From Alkalihalobacillus sp. YIM B00296 (GTDB taxonomy: Bacteria > Bacillota > Bacilli > Bacillales > Fictibacillaceae), in the NCBI RefSeq assembly GCF_020179385.1, contig NZ_JAIBLJ010000015.1, positions 24,721 through 88,720 of the forward strand: a DNA stretch of 64,000 nt. Direction: 5' to 3'. Each line of letters opens with the position of its first letter. Within the stretch, counting starts at the first letter, position 1. The notes below the pieces were generated by a model. The model saw nothing but the letters and a program-made list of their open reading frames with translations, searched no databases and was not told the origin of the DNA. The translations under genes and the position numbers were made by a program. Shown piece after piece: positions 1 to 8,660 of this stretch.

Positions 1-129
1 AATTTAGAGTAAGTTAAGATAAAATGAAAATATGTATCCTTATCCTTATATATTTCCGTACACCCGGTAATTACATAATCGGATTTTTTGCTTGGTAAGT
101 AATAAATAAGCTACGAAAGAAGGTTTCAT

Positions 130-1188
130 ATGTTCAATAAAATATTTTTCCTTGCCATATTGATCGGTGTCCCGGTATCTGTGGCTGGCAATATGCTCCA
201 TTGGCCAGAAGCGATCATGTTCATCATATACTGTCTAACCATCGTAGCTCTTGCCGCTTATATGGGGCGGGCGACAGAAAGTCTCGCCATCCACTCTGGA
301 CCCCGGATCGGCGGACTGTTGAATGCTACATTCGGAAATGCTGTTGAACTTATCATTTCGATTTTTGCTTTGAAAGCTGGTTACGTCTCGATCGTCCTTG
401 CTTCTTTGACTGGTTCGGTGCTAGGAAACTTGCTGCTGGTCGGTGGTCTTTCCTTTTTCATCGGAGGCCTGCGTTTTAAAAGACAAAGGTTCAATGTCCA
501 CGATGCAAGGCATAATTCCGCCTTGCTCATGTTCGGGGTTGTCGTCGCCTTCGTCTTTCCTGAGATTTTTGCGATGAATCTGAATGAGGCTGAAGCCCTG
601 ACACTAAGCATTTGGGTCTCCGGAATATTGATCGCCCTTTACTTAGGTGCCCTTTTTTTCAAGCTGGTGACACATCGCGGTGTATACAGCACTGAGGGGG
701 GAGATGAGGAACCGCATGAGGAAGAAGCTGAATGGACCGGAAAGAAAGCGTTGATCATCCTTGCTCTGGCGACGGCTGCTGTAGCTTATGTAAGTGAAGC
801 GCTCGTCCATACATTCGAAACCGTCGGTGAACAATTCGGCTGGAGTGAAGTATTCATCGGGGTCATCATCGTTGCGATTGTGGGTAATGCTGCAGAACAT
901 GCCTCTGCGATCATTATGGCGTACAAAAATAAGATGGATATCGCAGTGGAAATCGCAGTCGGATCAACCCTGCAGATAGCGATGTTTGTTGCACCGGTAC
1001 TCGTGCTGCTTTCTCTGGTTTTCCCTAAACCGATGGCCCTCGTCTTTACGATACCGGAGCTTGTCAGTATGGTGCTCGCCGTCCTCTTGACGAATACGAT
1101 CGCTAATGACGGTGATACGAACTGGTTTGAAGGGGCCACCCTCCTTGCCGCTTATTTCATCATGGGCGTCGGTTTTTACTTACTATAA
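130..1188 (+). CDS. cax: Ca2+/H+ antiporter, CaCA/CAX family (YfkE/ChaA-like)
   Basis: A 352-residue polytopic membrane protein of the cation/H+ exchanger family, predicted to expel cytosolic Ca2+ in exchange for protons. Two inverted halves are visible, each with the acidic signature helix of the family: GNAVELI near residue 70 and GNAAEHA near residue 254. The halves are joined by a hydrophilic acidic loop around residues 190-200 ([13 protein letters not shown]). The length matches B. subtilis YfkE (about 351 residues). The ATG at 130 follows GAAAGAAGG at a suitable distance. It is monocistronic: a strong terminator follows and the next gene is on the other strand. The family assignment is secure; Ca2+ as the substrate is inferred from the family. 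Confidence 0.93.
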   Translation: MFNKIFFLAILIGVPVSVAGNMLHWPEAIMFIIYCLTIVALAAYMGRATESLAIHSGPRIGGLLNATFGNAVELIISIFALKAGYVSIVLASLTGSVLGNLLLVGGLSFFIGGLRFKRQRFNVHDARHNSALLMFGVVVAFVFPEIFAMNLNEAEALTLSIWVSGILIALYLGALFFKLVTHRGVYSTEGGDEEPHEEEAEWTGKKALIILALATAAVAYVSEALVHTFETVGEQFGWSEVFIGVIIVAIVGNAAEHASAIIMAYKNKMDIAVEIAVGSTLQIAMFVAPVLVLLSLVFPKPMALVFTIPELVSMVLAVLLTNTIANDGDTNWFEGATLLAAYFIMGVGFYLL

Positions 1189-1221
1189 GATGGCCCCATC
1201 ATTTTGAATATTTCAATCGTA

Positions 1222-1250
1222 AGCCCGATTTCCATCGGGCTTTTCCTTTT
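1222..1250 (+). terminator. Rho-independent terminator of cax
   Basis: The stem AGCCCGAT/ATCGGGCT (1222-1229 with 1234-1241) has a four-base loop and is followed directly by a T-rich tract. It lies 34 bases after the cax stop codon. Confidence 0.9.
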
Positions 1251-1396
1251 TTATCTTTGTAATATGGAATTCATGTTTGCGTGATGATGACCAGAAATAA
1301 GAAAAAAATGCCCGTATCTAACAAAAATCAGGTTAAAAAGTAGATTCCTCCGCTTTTTTCCGTTTTCAAAAGATTAGCATCGTGCTATGGAAGCTA

Positions 1397-1560
1397 ATTG
1401 CACGTTTTTGCAGAACGATTGCTCGAATATAAAAATTATTGCACGGTTTCATTGATTCATTGCACGATTTCGGAGAACAATTGCGCGTATCCCAAACATA
1501 TTACACCAGGAACAAAAGAATTGCACCGGATTATTAAGAATTGCACCACTTTGAAGGAGC
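1397..1560. repeat. Intergenic array of eight degenerate 20-21 bp units (ATTGCAC type)
   Basis: Eight consecutive units begin ATTGCAC or a close variant, at 1397, 1418, 1438, 1459, 1480, 1500, 1520 and 1540. The first seven bases are conserved while the remaining 13-14 bases of each unit differ. The block fills most of the 450-base gene-free stretch between cax and the minus-strand operon. An open frame across 1398-1682 is a by-product of the repeat and has no Shine-Dalgarno. See the related arrays at 6287, 25532 and 56345. No function is known to me. Confidence 0.7.
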
Positions 1561-1678
1561 GACCCGAAGATCTTCACTGGAGGTCCTACAAGAATTGTGG
1601 GCGCCGTAGGAAGACTAAAGTACTTCCTTGCAATAAACAGAGCTTAACATTGAAGGAATCGATACAGATTCGCTCAGA

Positions 1679-1703
1679 ATGAGGCTCATGGCATCAGAGT
1701 CTC
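1679..1703 (-). terminator. Probable terminator hairpin after the yvoF-linked unknown gene
   Basis: TGAGGCTC and GAGTCTCA form an imperfect stem just beyond the stop codon at 1707. The T tract on the minus strand is poor, so this is a weak call. Confidence 0.4.
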
Positions 1704-1706
1704 AGT

Positions 1707-2237
1707 TTATTTATAAACGTGGTTTACATAACGATGGACGAAACGGCGTACTTCACGTTCCTGCACATGGAAATGGAACTGGCATCTATGGACATTTTTG
1801 AAATAACTAAAGTCTGTCTGAAAATATTTTTCGAGTTGCTTTCGATGAATATGTACGACAAGCTCACTCGACTGGTATGGTACAGCAATCTTCAACATTG
1901 AAATGTACGGCAGCTCCTTGAACAAATAAACCAAGTTATCAATCAGCAGTCTTCCAATTTTCATTTTGGATGAAAAATAATGATCATAATCATCTAGATA
2001 TTCCGGGCTGACATGGTCACTATTTTCGAAACGGATGACCGCTTCTTTACCGTTCCAATAAGCATCACGGATATAGTCGCTGCCTCTTAGACGGGAAACA
2101 GCAGACAAAAAGAAGAAACGGTCCTGTTGCTCTGTTTCCTGTTTCGCTTTCTTCTGGACAGCTGGCCGAATCCAAGCATCGCTTATTTGGAACTCACCAT
2201 TCATATAGATCAACGACATTCTCTTCTTTTGCTCCAT
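1707..2237 (-). CDS. Uncharacterised 176-residue protein, last gene of the hprK-lgt-yvoD-ppaX-yvoF cluster
   Basis: I do not recognise this family. The product is soluble, basic and rich in aromatic residues and histidine, with a C-terminal third dominated by H, F, R and Y (for example QFHFHVQEREVRRFVHRYV). No signal peptide, membrane helix or metal-ligand pair stands out. The start at 2237 (MEQKKRM) is chosen because it lies eight bases after AGGTGGG; a more upstream ATG at 2270 would translate that Shine-Dalgarno. The Shine-Dalgarno and spacer overlap the end of yvoF (stop at 2257), so it is almost certainly co-transcribed with the upstream cluster. In B. subtilis this position next to yvoF is occupied by other genes. 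Confidence 0.75.
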   Translation of the reverse strand: MEQKKRMSLIYMNGEFQISDAWIRPAVQKKAKQETEQQDRFFFLSAVSRLRGSDYIRDAYWNGKEAVIRFENSDHVSPEYLDDYDHYFSSKMKIGRLLIDNLVYLFKELPYISMLKIAVPYQSSELVVHIHRKQLEKYFQTDFSYFKNVHRCQFHFHVQEREVRRFVHRYVNHVYK

Positions 2238-2256
2238 TTGACACCCACCTTTTAAT

Positions 2257-2784
2257 CTATATATCGTCATTATTCGACAATTGTTTATGTTTAGCCATCT
2301 CTTCTTTTGTATAAATAAGCCTCATCGGATTTCCACCTACAAAGGAACCGGGTTTAACATCCTTATGGACCAATGTTCCGGCTGAAACGACAGCGCCATC
2401 ACCAATCGTCACACCGGGCAGGATCGTACTGTTTGCCCCGATCATCACTTCGTCACCAATATTTACATTACCAAGACGATACTCTTTTATCAAATATTCA
2501 TGCGTCAAAATTGTCGTATTATATCCGATAATGGCGTTTCGACCGACCGAAATCCGTTCAGGGAACATGATATCGACCATCACCATCAATGCAAAAGCTG
2601 TTTGTTCCCCCACTTTCATACCTAAAAAAGTGCGGTACAACCAATTTTTCACTGGGATGATCGGTGTATACCTGGCAAGCTGTATCACTACAAAATTTTT
2701 CAGTACCTTGAAAAACGGCACCGTTTTGTAGATCTGCCAGAGCGCATTGCTCCCATTTACAGGATGACGCTCAGTCTTACGCAT
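2257..2784 (-). CDS. yvoF: YvoF-like acyltransferase, left-handed beta-helix (hexapeptide repeat) family
   Basis: A 175-residue member of the CysE/LacA/LpxA superfamily of O-acetyltransferases. Imperfect hexapeptide repeats begin around residue 75 and culminate in IGANSTILPGVTIGDGAVV, SAGTLVHKDV and the C-terminal cap PGSFVGGNPMRLIY, which is typical of the CoA-binding end. The acceptor is unknown. The start codon overlaps the stop of ppaX (TAATG), and an AGAGGTG Shine-Dalgarno lies eight bases upstream. The gene occupies the same position relative to ppaX as B. subtilis yvoF. The family is certain; the substrate is not. Confidence 0.9.
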   Translation of the reverse strand: MRKTERHPVNGSNALWQIYKTVPFFKVLKNFVVIQLARYTPIIPVKNWLYRTFLGMKVGEQTAFALMVMVDIMFPERISVGRNAIIGYNTTILTHEYLIKEYRLGNVNIGDEVMIGANSTILPGVTIGDGAVVSAGTLVHKDVKPGSFVGGNPMRLIYTKEEMAKHKQLSNNDDI

Positions 2785-3428
2785 TATACATTCACCTCTA
2801 AAACTTTTAATAGGTCCGGCATTTCCTCAAGCATGAAATCAGGCTCGGATCGTTCAAGGGCTTCTCTCCCTTTGATCGTCCAGGCAACAGCGGCCGTCAG
2901 TGTCCCCGCATTTTTACCAGCCTCGATATCATACTTGCTGTCCCCGACCATGATCGCTGAAGCTGTGTCCGACTGGAGCTTGTCCAACGCAAGGGTCACT
3001 GGCTGCGGATCCGGTTTCGCCCGTTCGACATCATCGATTGTCACAATCGTTGTGAAGTATTCACCTAGACCAGTAATCTCTAAACCCAGCTCAACAGCAT
3101 CCCGCATTTTCGTGGTCACGATTCCAAGCTTAAACCCTTTCTCATGCAAGGTTTTCACAGTATATGCTACACCTTCATAAGGTTGTACATATTTTTCATG
3201 ATGGGCAAGATTATGCTCTTTATACGTACGGACCATCTCGGCAACCGACGTCTCATCCACTCTTGTAAAAGAATCCATCAAAGGCTCCCCGATGAAGGAA
3301 ATGATGTCTTCACGAGAGTATTGCTTTGGCTTGAACTGTTCCAATGTATGTGTAAATGAAGCGATGATCAAATCATTCGTGTTAATCAATGTTCCATCTA
3401 AATCAAAAAGGATTGTATCAATTTTCAT
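2784..3428 (-). CDS. ppaX: Pyrophosphatase PpaX (HAD superfamily)
   Basis: A 214-residue HAD hydrolase with the nucleophile motif I DLDGTL (residues 9-14 of the chosen start), a helical cap, the motif III lysine in AKPDPQPV and motif IV GDSKYDIEAG. In B. subtilis PpaX hydrolyses the pyrophosphate released when HPr kinase/phosphorylase dephosphorylates HPr(Ser-P), and it is encoded in the same operon as hprK, as here. The start at 3428 is preferred over 3485 because it follows AAAGGAAG with a six-base spacer and gives the usual ~215-residue length. It overlaps the 3' end of yvoD by 11 bases. Confidence 0.93.
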   Translation of the reverse strand: MKIDTILFDLDGTLINTNDLIIASFTHTLEQFKPKQYSREDIISFIGEPLMDSFTRVDETSVAEMVRTYKEHNLAHHEKYVQPYEGVAYTVKTLHEKGFKLGIVTTKMRDAVELGLEITGLGEYFTTIVTIDDVERAKPDPQPVTLALDKLQSDTASAIMVGDSKYDIEAGKNAGTLTAAVAWTIKGREALERSEPDFMLEEMPDLLKVLEVNV

Positions 3429-4374
3429 AGTTGGCTTCCTTTCGATGTCTATAAACTTTCTTTCCTTCAACACGGTTCCAAACAAAAGCGACCACTATTG
3501 TCAATAAGATCGCAACAACAAGCCGGATGGCGAGCAACGGCCATACGGGTATTCCGAGCGGTATAAAAATCAAGGTATCTTCAATGACAGCATGGCATGA
3601 AACGAGAAAGATGAATGCAAGATAGAGATCCTTTTTTTCAACGCCATCTTCCTTGACTGCCTGCATCATTACTCCAGCACCATATGCAAGGCCGATTAAA
3701 ATCCCTGCTGCTAGAGTTGTAGACGTATTCGGTTTCATACCGAGTGATCTTGTAATCGGCGACATCCAGCGTGAAAACACCGTCAACCAATTCAAATCCT
3801 TCATGATCTGAATAAATACCATCAGCGGGATGACGATCGCTGCAAGCTGGACGATTCCGATGAACCCTTTTTCTAAACCGTGCCATAAAATGTTCCAAAA
3901 ACCATAAACCTGTTCTTCTGTTCCCGAAATGAATCCATAGACCGCTTTCTCTGAGCCGCCTTTCCACACAACTGAAATGACGAAGGCGGAAATCAGAGCA
4001 AGCCCAATCCGAACCACAAGCACAATCCACATCTTGATCCCGACCTTTGTGGCTACGGAGGATTCAATCAATAGATTATGTGAAAACGAAAGCATGACTG
4101 CCAGGATGAACACTTCTTTTACAGTAAGATCGAGACTCAGGATCGCTCCAATACCTGCATATAAGTTTAGAAAGTTACCGATGACAAGCGGCAAGGCAGC
4201 TTCGCCTGATAGACCGATCCATTTCATCAGAGGCTCTGCAAGCTTCACAAGCCAATCCATCAATGGAGTTTGTCCTAGAATCGTAACAAGAAGTGTGATC
4301 GGGAAGATGATTTTTCCTAGTACCCAAGTTGTATTCAAGCCTACCTTCAAGCCATTTTTCAATGTATTCATCAT
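3418..4374 (-). CDS. yvoD: YvoD-like nucleoside-recognition (Gate) domain membrane protein
   Basis: A 318-residue polytopic membrane protein with two Gate/nucleoside-recognition domains arranged as a tandem pair (roughly residues 20-140 and 165-300). This domain also occurs in SpoIIIAE/SpmA/SpmB-type proteins and in nucleoside permeases. Conserved polar helix features include NFLNLYAGIGA and SCHAVIEDTLIF. Its transported ligand is not known. Two adjacent ATGs (4374 and 4371) follow AAGGGAAG, and either could be used. It lies between lgt and ppaX as in B. subtilis, which supports orthology with yvoD. Confidence 0.88.
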   Translation of the reverse strand: MMNTLKNGLKVGLNTTWVLGKIIFPITLLVTILGQTPLMDWLVKLAEPLMKWIGLSGEAALPLVIGNFLNLYAGIGAILSLDLTVKEVFILAVMLSFSHNLLIESSVATKVGIKMWIVLVVRIGLALISAFVISVVWKGGSEKAVYGFISGTEEQVYGFWNILWHGLEKGFIGIVQLAAIVIPLMVFIQIMKDLNWLTVFSRWMSPITRSLGMKPNTSTTLAAGILIGLAYGAGVMMQAVKEDGVEKKDLYLAFIFLVSCHAVIEDTLIFIPLGIPVWPLLAIRLVVAILLTIVVAFVWNRVEGKKVYRHRKEANYEN

Positions 4375-4402
4375 TTCCCCGCACTTCCCTTTCTCTATGC
4401 TA

Positions 4403-5215
4403 CTATAATTCGTTATATCGTTTATTTGCTAAACCCGTCTTACGGCGATAAATGATAAGACCGATGCTGATGACGATCAACACGATGGAAATCACCTGGG
4501 CGATACGCAAGTATTCCGTCAGCATCAAGCTGTCTGTCCGCATTCCTTCCACAAAGAATCGGCCAACTGAATAATAAATGACATAAGTCAAAAACAGCTC
4601 GCCTCGGCGTAAATTGACGCGTCTCAGTCCAATTAACAGGGCAAAACCTATGAAATTCCAGATCGACTCATATAAGAACGTGGGATGATAGTACCCCCCA
4701 TCTATGTACATCTGATTGATGATCCAATCCGGCAGATATAAGCCTTCTAAAAATCCACGTGTCACTTCGCCGCCATGGGCTTCCTGATTCATGAAATTTC
4801 CCCAGCGCCCGATTGCCTGGCCAAGGATGATACTTGGCGCGGCGATATCCACAAGTTTCCAGAACGATAGATCTTTCACTTTTGAAAACACGTAAGCTGT
4901 CAAAAACGAACCGATCAGCGCACCATGGATCGCAATTCCGCCTTCCCAAATTTTGAAGACTTCCCCAAGATGATCCTTATAATAATGCCATTCGAACGTA
5001 ACATAATAGATCCGCGCACTAATGATCGCTACTGGAACAGCGATCATGACGAGATCAACAAATGTCTCTGAGTTTATGCCTAAACGTTTCGATTCGCGGA
5101 CTGCGATATATAGTCCGAGTAAAGCTCCAAATCCTATAATAATCCCATACCAGTATATGGTCAATGGCCCGATTTCAAGTGCGACACGGTCCAACGGCTG
5201 TATATTTGCAACCAT
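4403..5215 (-). CDS. lgt: Prolipoprotein diacylglyceryl transferase Lgt
   Basis: A 270-residue integral membrane enzyme that transfers diacylglycerol from phosphatidylglycerol to the lipobox cysteine of prolipoproteins, the first step of lipoprotein maturation. The family signature [14 protein letters not shown] is present near residue 138, preceded by IHGALIGSF. About seven hydrophobic segments are apparent. The start follows AGGAGG with a suitable spacer, and the Shine-Dalgarno touches the end of hprK. At least two lipoprotein substrates with lipoboxes are encoded in this window (GerC-type protein at 18880 and lipoprotein at 22757). Confidence 0.96.
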   Translation of the reverse strand: MVANIQPLDRVALEIGPLTIYWYGIIIGFGALLGLYIAVRESKRLGINSETFVDLVMIAVPVAIISARIYYVTFEWHYYKDHLGEVFKIWEGGIAIHGALIGSFLTAYVFSKVKDLSFWKLVDIAAPSIILGQAIGRWGNFMNQEAHGGEVTRGFLEGLYLPDWIINQMYIDGGYYHPTFLYESIWNFIGFALLIGLRRVNLRRGELFLTYVIYYSVGRFFVEGMRTDSLMLTEYLRIAQVISIVLIVISIGLIIYRRKTGLANKRYNEL

Positions 5216-5228
5216 AGCTACTTACCTC

Positions 5229-6164
5229 CTAAAAGTCATCGTAGTCTGGAGTATCGATGACATTGTTCAGCTTATCCGAAAACTGTTGGGCTGCATTCAC
5301 GCCCATTCTTTTGAGACGGAAGTTCATGGCAGCCACCTCGATGATGACAGCAAGGTTACGACCTGGGCGGACGGGAACCGTCAACTTCGGAAGCTCACAA
5401 TCGATGATTTTCATCGTTTCTTCATCAAGACCTAGACGGTCGTATGTTTTGTTCTGATTCCATGTTTCTAGATGGATCGTCAAGGCAATTTTTTTGAAAT
5501 TACGGATAGCACCCGCCCCGAACAGGGTCATGACGTTGATGATCCCGAGCCCACGGATTTCCAATAGATGCTGGATCAGATCAGGTGAACTTCCGACTAG
5601 TGTCTTTTCGTCCTCTTGCCGGATCTCGACCGAATCATCCGCAACCAACCTGTGTCCCCTTTTAACAAGTTCAAGTGCGGTTTCACTTTTTCCTACACCA
5701 CTTGCCCCTGTGATGAGGACGCCAATCCCATAGATATCGACAAGGACGCCATGCACGGCTGTCGTTGGCGCAAGCTTGCTTTCTAAATAGTTTGTCAGCC
5801 GGCTGCTTAGACGGGTCGTCGTCAATTGTGACCGCAAAATCGGGAGGCCCATTTCCTCTGCAGCTTCCCCTAATTCTGGAGGGACCTCCCATCCTCTCGA
5901 GATGATGATCCCGGGTGTCTGCTCTCGACAAAGCTTCCGAAGACGTTCCTTGCGAATCCGCTCATCAAGGCCGTTCACAAATGACAGTTCGGTCTTCCCT
6001 AACAGCTGGAGACGGTCAGCTGGATAATAGGCAAAATACCCAGCCATCTCAAGGCCAGGACGGGAAATATCACTTGTCGAAATCGTTCGATGGATCCCGC
6101 GTTCGCCATGGACGAGCTCCAAGCGGAATTCATCGATCAAATCTTTTATATGTACGTTCGCCAT
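5229..6164 (-). CDS. hprK: HPr kinase/phosphorylase HprK
   Basis: A 311-residue bifunctional enzyme that phosphorylates HPr on a serine with ATP (or PPi) and reverses the reaction by phosphorolysis. It is the sensor of carbon catabolite control in Firmicutes. The P-loop GASGVGKS lies at residues 153-160, the catalytic histidine region (AVHGV) near 138, the acidic pair VADDSVE near 175 and the HprK signature [11 protein letters not shown] near 205. The start at 6164 (MANVHIKD) follows GGGAGG by seven bases; the upstream frame extension reads through that site. It is the first gene of hprK-lgt-yvoD-ppaX-yvoF. Confidence 0.96.
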   Translation of the reverse strand: MANVHIKDLIDEFRLELVHGERGIHRTISTSDISRPGLEMAGYFAYYPADRLQLLGKTELSFVNGLDERIRKERLRKLCREQTPGIIISRGWEVPPELGEAAEEMGLPILRSQLTTTRLSSRLTNYLESKLAPTTAVHGVLVDIYGIGVLITGASGVGKSETALELVKRGHRLVADDSVEIRQEDEKTLVGSSPDLIQHLLEIRGLGIINVMTLFGAGAIRNFKKIALTIHLETWNQNKTYDRLGLDEETMKIIDCELPKLTVPVRPGRNLAVIIEVAAMNFRLKRMGVNAAQQFSDKLNNVIDTPDYDDF

Positions 6165-6286
6165 GAAGATCCCTCCCACTTTTTAGCGTTTCTAACACAC
6201 TATATTTTAGCATTCTTTTGCAAATCATGCCGAATCTACACTTGGTTTTCCATAAATAGGATGAAAAATCAGGGTGTCACTTAAGT

Positions 6287-6370
6287 AAATCACCGAAATA
6301 TTTCGGATTTGCACCGATAAATTTCAGATTTGCACCGATATATTGTTCATTGGCTCCGATAAAATTGGAA
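6287..6370. repeat. Array of four degenerate 21 bp units (TTTGCACCGATA type) upstream of hprK
   Basis: Four contiguous 21-base units start at 6287, 6308, 6329 and 6350. Units 2 and 3 share TTTGCACCGATA exactly; unit 4 reads TTGGCTCCGATA and unit 1 AAATCACCGAAA. The array sits in the 487-base gap between hprK and yvlD. The rest of that gap holds the terminator at 6594-6650 and nothing else I can support; a 74-codon minus-strand frame at 6403-6627 lacks a Shine-Dalgarno. The unit is the same as in the array at 25532. Confidence 0.75.
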
Positions 6371-6593
6371 ATCGCCTCAAATTATAATTTTACGCCATTA
6401 CGCTATGAAAAGAATCCATCAAAACGCTCAAAAATGGCGGTGGAACCCGGTATGGAGATGATTTGGAGAGACGGTTGGCACTGGAATCGCTTACATGCAC
6501 GAAGACACAGAACTTTAAATCTATGAGGATCACAATAATATCGTTGAAAGAAAGAGTACTTGCAGTAATTGGTAGTAAGAAAGTACCGATAAA

Positions 6594-6650
6594 AACGTAA
6601 AATGACTGACCAAGAAACGATTTTCATCGATTCCAGGCCAGTCTTTACTT
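6594..6650 (-). terminator. Terminator after yvlD
   Basis: On the minus strand GACTGGCC pairs with GGTCAGTC across a loop that itself contains short complementary ATCGAT/ATCG segments, followed by a T-rich stretch. It lies immediately beyond the yvlD stop codon. Confidence 0.6.
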
Positions 6651-6651
6651 T

Positions 6652-7014
6652 TTAACGTTCTTTCAGCGGTTTGACGATCAAGTTATTGATCAGCAGGTTC
6701 AATATCGATATGATAACCGCTGCGAGAAGCGCCATGCCGAAACCAGAAATCATGAATGTATCACCCATCAATGCCTGCGTCAACATCAGTGTAATCGCAT
6801 TGATGACGAACAAGAAAAGCCCCAGGCTTAATATCGTTACAGGTAATGTCAAAATCACTAAAATCGGTTTGACGATCACATTCATGATCGCCAACAATAT
6901 ACTGGCAATAATGGCGGCTCCGATTCCGGATAAATAAAAAGACTCACTGAAGAAACCAGAGACGACCATCAATACGATCGTATTAACGATTAAAGAAACT
7001 ATCCATCTTTTCAC
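6652..7014 (-). CDS. yvlD: YvlD-like membrane protein (phage holin family 4 fold)
   Basis: A 120-residue protein with four hydrophobic segments filling nearly its entire length, of the family annotated phage holin family 4/YvlD (Mycobact_4TM-like). It is not a phage gene here: it is the last gene of a yvl cluster. The start is GTG at 7014, eight bases after AAGGAGG. In B. subtilis yvlABCD is induced by envelope stress; that regulation is a family expectation and was not seen in this sequence. The function is unknown. Confidence 0.85.
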   Translation of the reverse strand: MKRWIVSLIVNTIVLMVVSGFFSESFYLSGIGAAIIASILLAIMNVIVKPILVILTLPVTILSLGLFLFVINAITLMLTQALMGDTFMISGFGMALLAAVIISILNLLINNLIVKPLKER

Positions 7015-7026
7015 AATCCTACCTCC

Positions 7027-8151
7027 TTACCGCTTCGCAATCGTAATCGAACCGGTCTTCGCAATCGCTTCAACTTCATAGGTTGTCGGCGCCCCTTCGT
7101 TCGCTATGAACTCCATACGCCTGAGCACCACATCCTTTGTTTCCTTTTTAATATCAACATTATCAAGGAAACAATTCAAACTTCCAATCGTAGCTTTCAT
7201 ATTTCCATCAACACGCAGGCTGTCCGGTACGAGGATTTCAATTTTTCCTGCGACTGTTTTGAATGAAGCTTTTCCTGGCATGGCCTCATCCAGTGTAAAT
7301 GTAATCGAGCCGTTCAGCGTTTCCGCCTCTACGTCTTCATATTTGCCATTTAAACGAATCGCCCCGTTCAGCGTCTCGAGGTCAAGCTTTTGCCAACTGC
7401 CATTCTCTAATCTGATTTTTCCATTCGATGTCGAGACATTCAAAGATCCACCATCTACCCGGTTCAACGTCACCGTGCCATTTGTCGTACGCACGATCAT
7501 CCGGTTGGTCTGTAATTCATCAAGTATGATTGCGCCATTCCCTGTGCGCAGTTGGATTTCCTCATACACTTTTGTCGGCACATACATATGCGCTTGCACT
7601 TTCAAGCGGTTTTCATCTACCAGGAACTGGAGCTCTCCTGATTCTGTCCCAAAGTGGGTATTTTTCAAAAAGTAGGCTTTCGCCTCTTCAGCCGACTGGG
7701 TTCTATAAACAGAAGCACGGCACTCCATCCGGACGCTTTGTTCTTCCCATTGGTGCAGTTGGATACCCCCATTGGTCACACGGACCTTCAATCGGTTGAA
7801 ATCGACCTCATTTTCTTGGAAAATATGATCGACTTCAATTGATTGACCGAAATTGAAATCAAAATCTGTATCTTTTAATTTCGTCACTACCCGATCGATC
7901 AAGCCGGAAAACTTACTAATCGTAGACTGTTCGAATTTTTTCCCATACGTACTGGAATTTCGTCTCTCCTGGTTTTCCTTCTCGTGCGATTTTTGTTTTT
8001 GAAAGGTGTTTTTGACTGATGGCGCCTCGGGAGTCTGAGCTTGCTCGTTGTCTGCACGGTCATTTCCCACTGCCTTCAATAACTCGACCGCCTCAGCTGA
8101 TGTAATCTTCCCTTCATCCAGCATTTTTAAAATCATCTTCCGTTCTTCCAT
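7027..8151 (-). CDS. yvlB: YvlB-like DUF4097 beta-strand protein
   Basis: A 374-residue soluble protein. Residues 1-30 form a helical module typical of YvlB and SHOCT-like short domains (MILKMLDEGKITSAEAVELL). A charged linker with KQKSHEKEN follows, then a C-terminal DUF4097 domain built of repeating beta-strand turns such as RTGNGAIILDE, RTTNGTVTLNR and STSNGKIRLEN. This beta-solenoid fold is shared with putative adhesins, but no signal peptide is present. The start follows GGAGGGGG. It is probably co-transcribed with yvlD 12 bases downstream. A YvlC (PspC-like) gene, present in B. subtilis between the two, is missing. Confidence 0.88.
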   Translation of the reverse strand: MEERKMILKMLDEGKITSAEAVELLKAVGNDRADNEQAQTPEAPSVKNTFQKQKSHEKENQERRNSSTYGKKFEQSTISKFSGLIDRVVTKLKDTDFDFNFGQSIEVDHIFQENEVDFNRLKVRVTNGGIQLHQWEEQSVRMECRASVYRTQSAEEAKAYFLKNTHFGTESGELQFLVDENRLKVQAHMYVPTKVYEEIQLRTGNGAIILDELQTNRMIVRTTNGTVTLNRVDGGSLNVSTSNGKIRLENGSWQKLDLETLNGAIRLNGKYEDVEAETLNGSITFTLDEAMPGKASFKTVAGKIEILVPDSLRVDGNMKATIGSLNCFLDNVDIKKETKDVVLRRMEFIANEGAPTTYEVEAIAKTGSITIAKR

Positions 8152-8202
8152 TTCAAATCCCCCTCCATATTTAAAGTGATCAGGTTATGTTCATTCAAAA
8201 TG

Positions 8203-8508
8203 CTATTTCTGTTGTAAGACACGAATGCCCTTCATAAGGTTCCAGATGGCAGCGGTCACTGCAACTCCGCCTAATAGGATCATACTGAGAATCGTAAAAT
8301 GATTCAGGATCTGGCCGGATTCAAAAAATAAAATCGACAAGGTCGCTAAGGCAATCACTGGGATTAAATGTGAGGTAGATGCAAGCCTAGCATGCTGCCT
8401 TACATCTAAATCATCAATAAGTAGAAAAATGATGGCTGGTACGATGAAAGGCGCGAAAAATATACTCATATAACTTAATGATTTAAACAACTTTCCCGAT
8501 GAAGACAC
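8203..8508 (-). CDS. Small three-helix membrane protein, DUF4870-like (YvlA-like)
   Basis: A 101-residue protein with hydrophobic segments at about residues 12-30, 45-65 and 72-92 and short polar termini. Its shape and position upstream of yvlB resemble YvlA/DUF4870 proteins. The start is GTG at 8508, seven bases after GGGGGAG. A gap of about 50 bases separates it from yvlB, so an operon is likely. The family call rests on helix pattern and synteny, not on a strong motif, and the function is unknown. Confidence 0.7.
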   Translation of the reverse strand: MSSSGKLFKSLSYMSIFFAPFIVPAIIFLLIDDLDVRQHARLASTSHLIPVIALATLSILFFESGQILNHFTILSMILLGGVAVTAAIWNLMKGIRVLQQK

Positions 8509-8610
8509 CCTTGTTCTCCCCCATTCAAAATATGAAAATGAATATTTGAAGCACTTATTATGTATATGTGATACGGCTGTCTGACATTCAGCACTCTATT
8601 GATTCGACAT

Positions 8611-8655
8611 AAATAAAAAAAAGCCTTCTAAGAGCAACCATCTTAGAAGACTTTA
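8611..8655 (-). terminator. Rho-independent terminator of uvrBA
   Basis: On the minus strand GTCTTCTAAGA pairs with TCTTAGAAGGC (one mismatch) around a short loop and is followed by a run of eight T. It begins six bases after the uvrA stop. Confidence 0.93.
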
Positions 8656-8660
8656 CGATT

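Noticed and set aside
1398..1682. 94-codon plus-strand open frame
   Set aside because: It runs through the ATTGCAC repeat array, has no Shine-Dalgarno, and its sequence is dictated by the repeat.
6287..6370. CRISPR-like array
   Set aside because: Units are contiguous 21 bp blocks without spacers of unique sequence between exact repeats, and no cas gene is present.
6403..6627. 74-codon minus-strand frame between hprK and yvlD
   Set aside because: It has no Shine-Dalgarno, an aromatic and Cys-rich composition unlike a real protein, and it overlaps the yvlD terminator.
6652..7014. Phage holin as a sign of a prophage
   Set aside because: The family name is historical; the gene sits in a yvl cluster with no other phage genes in the window.
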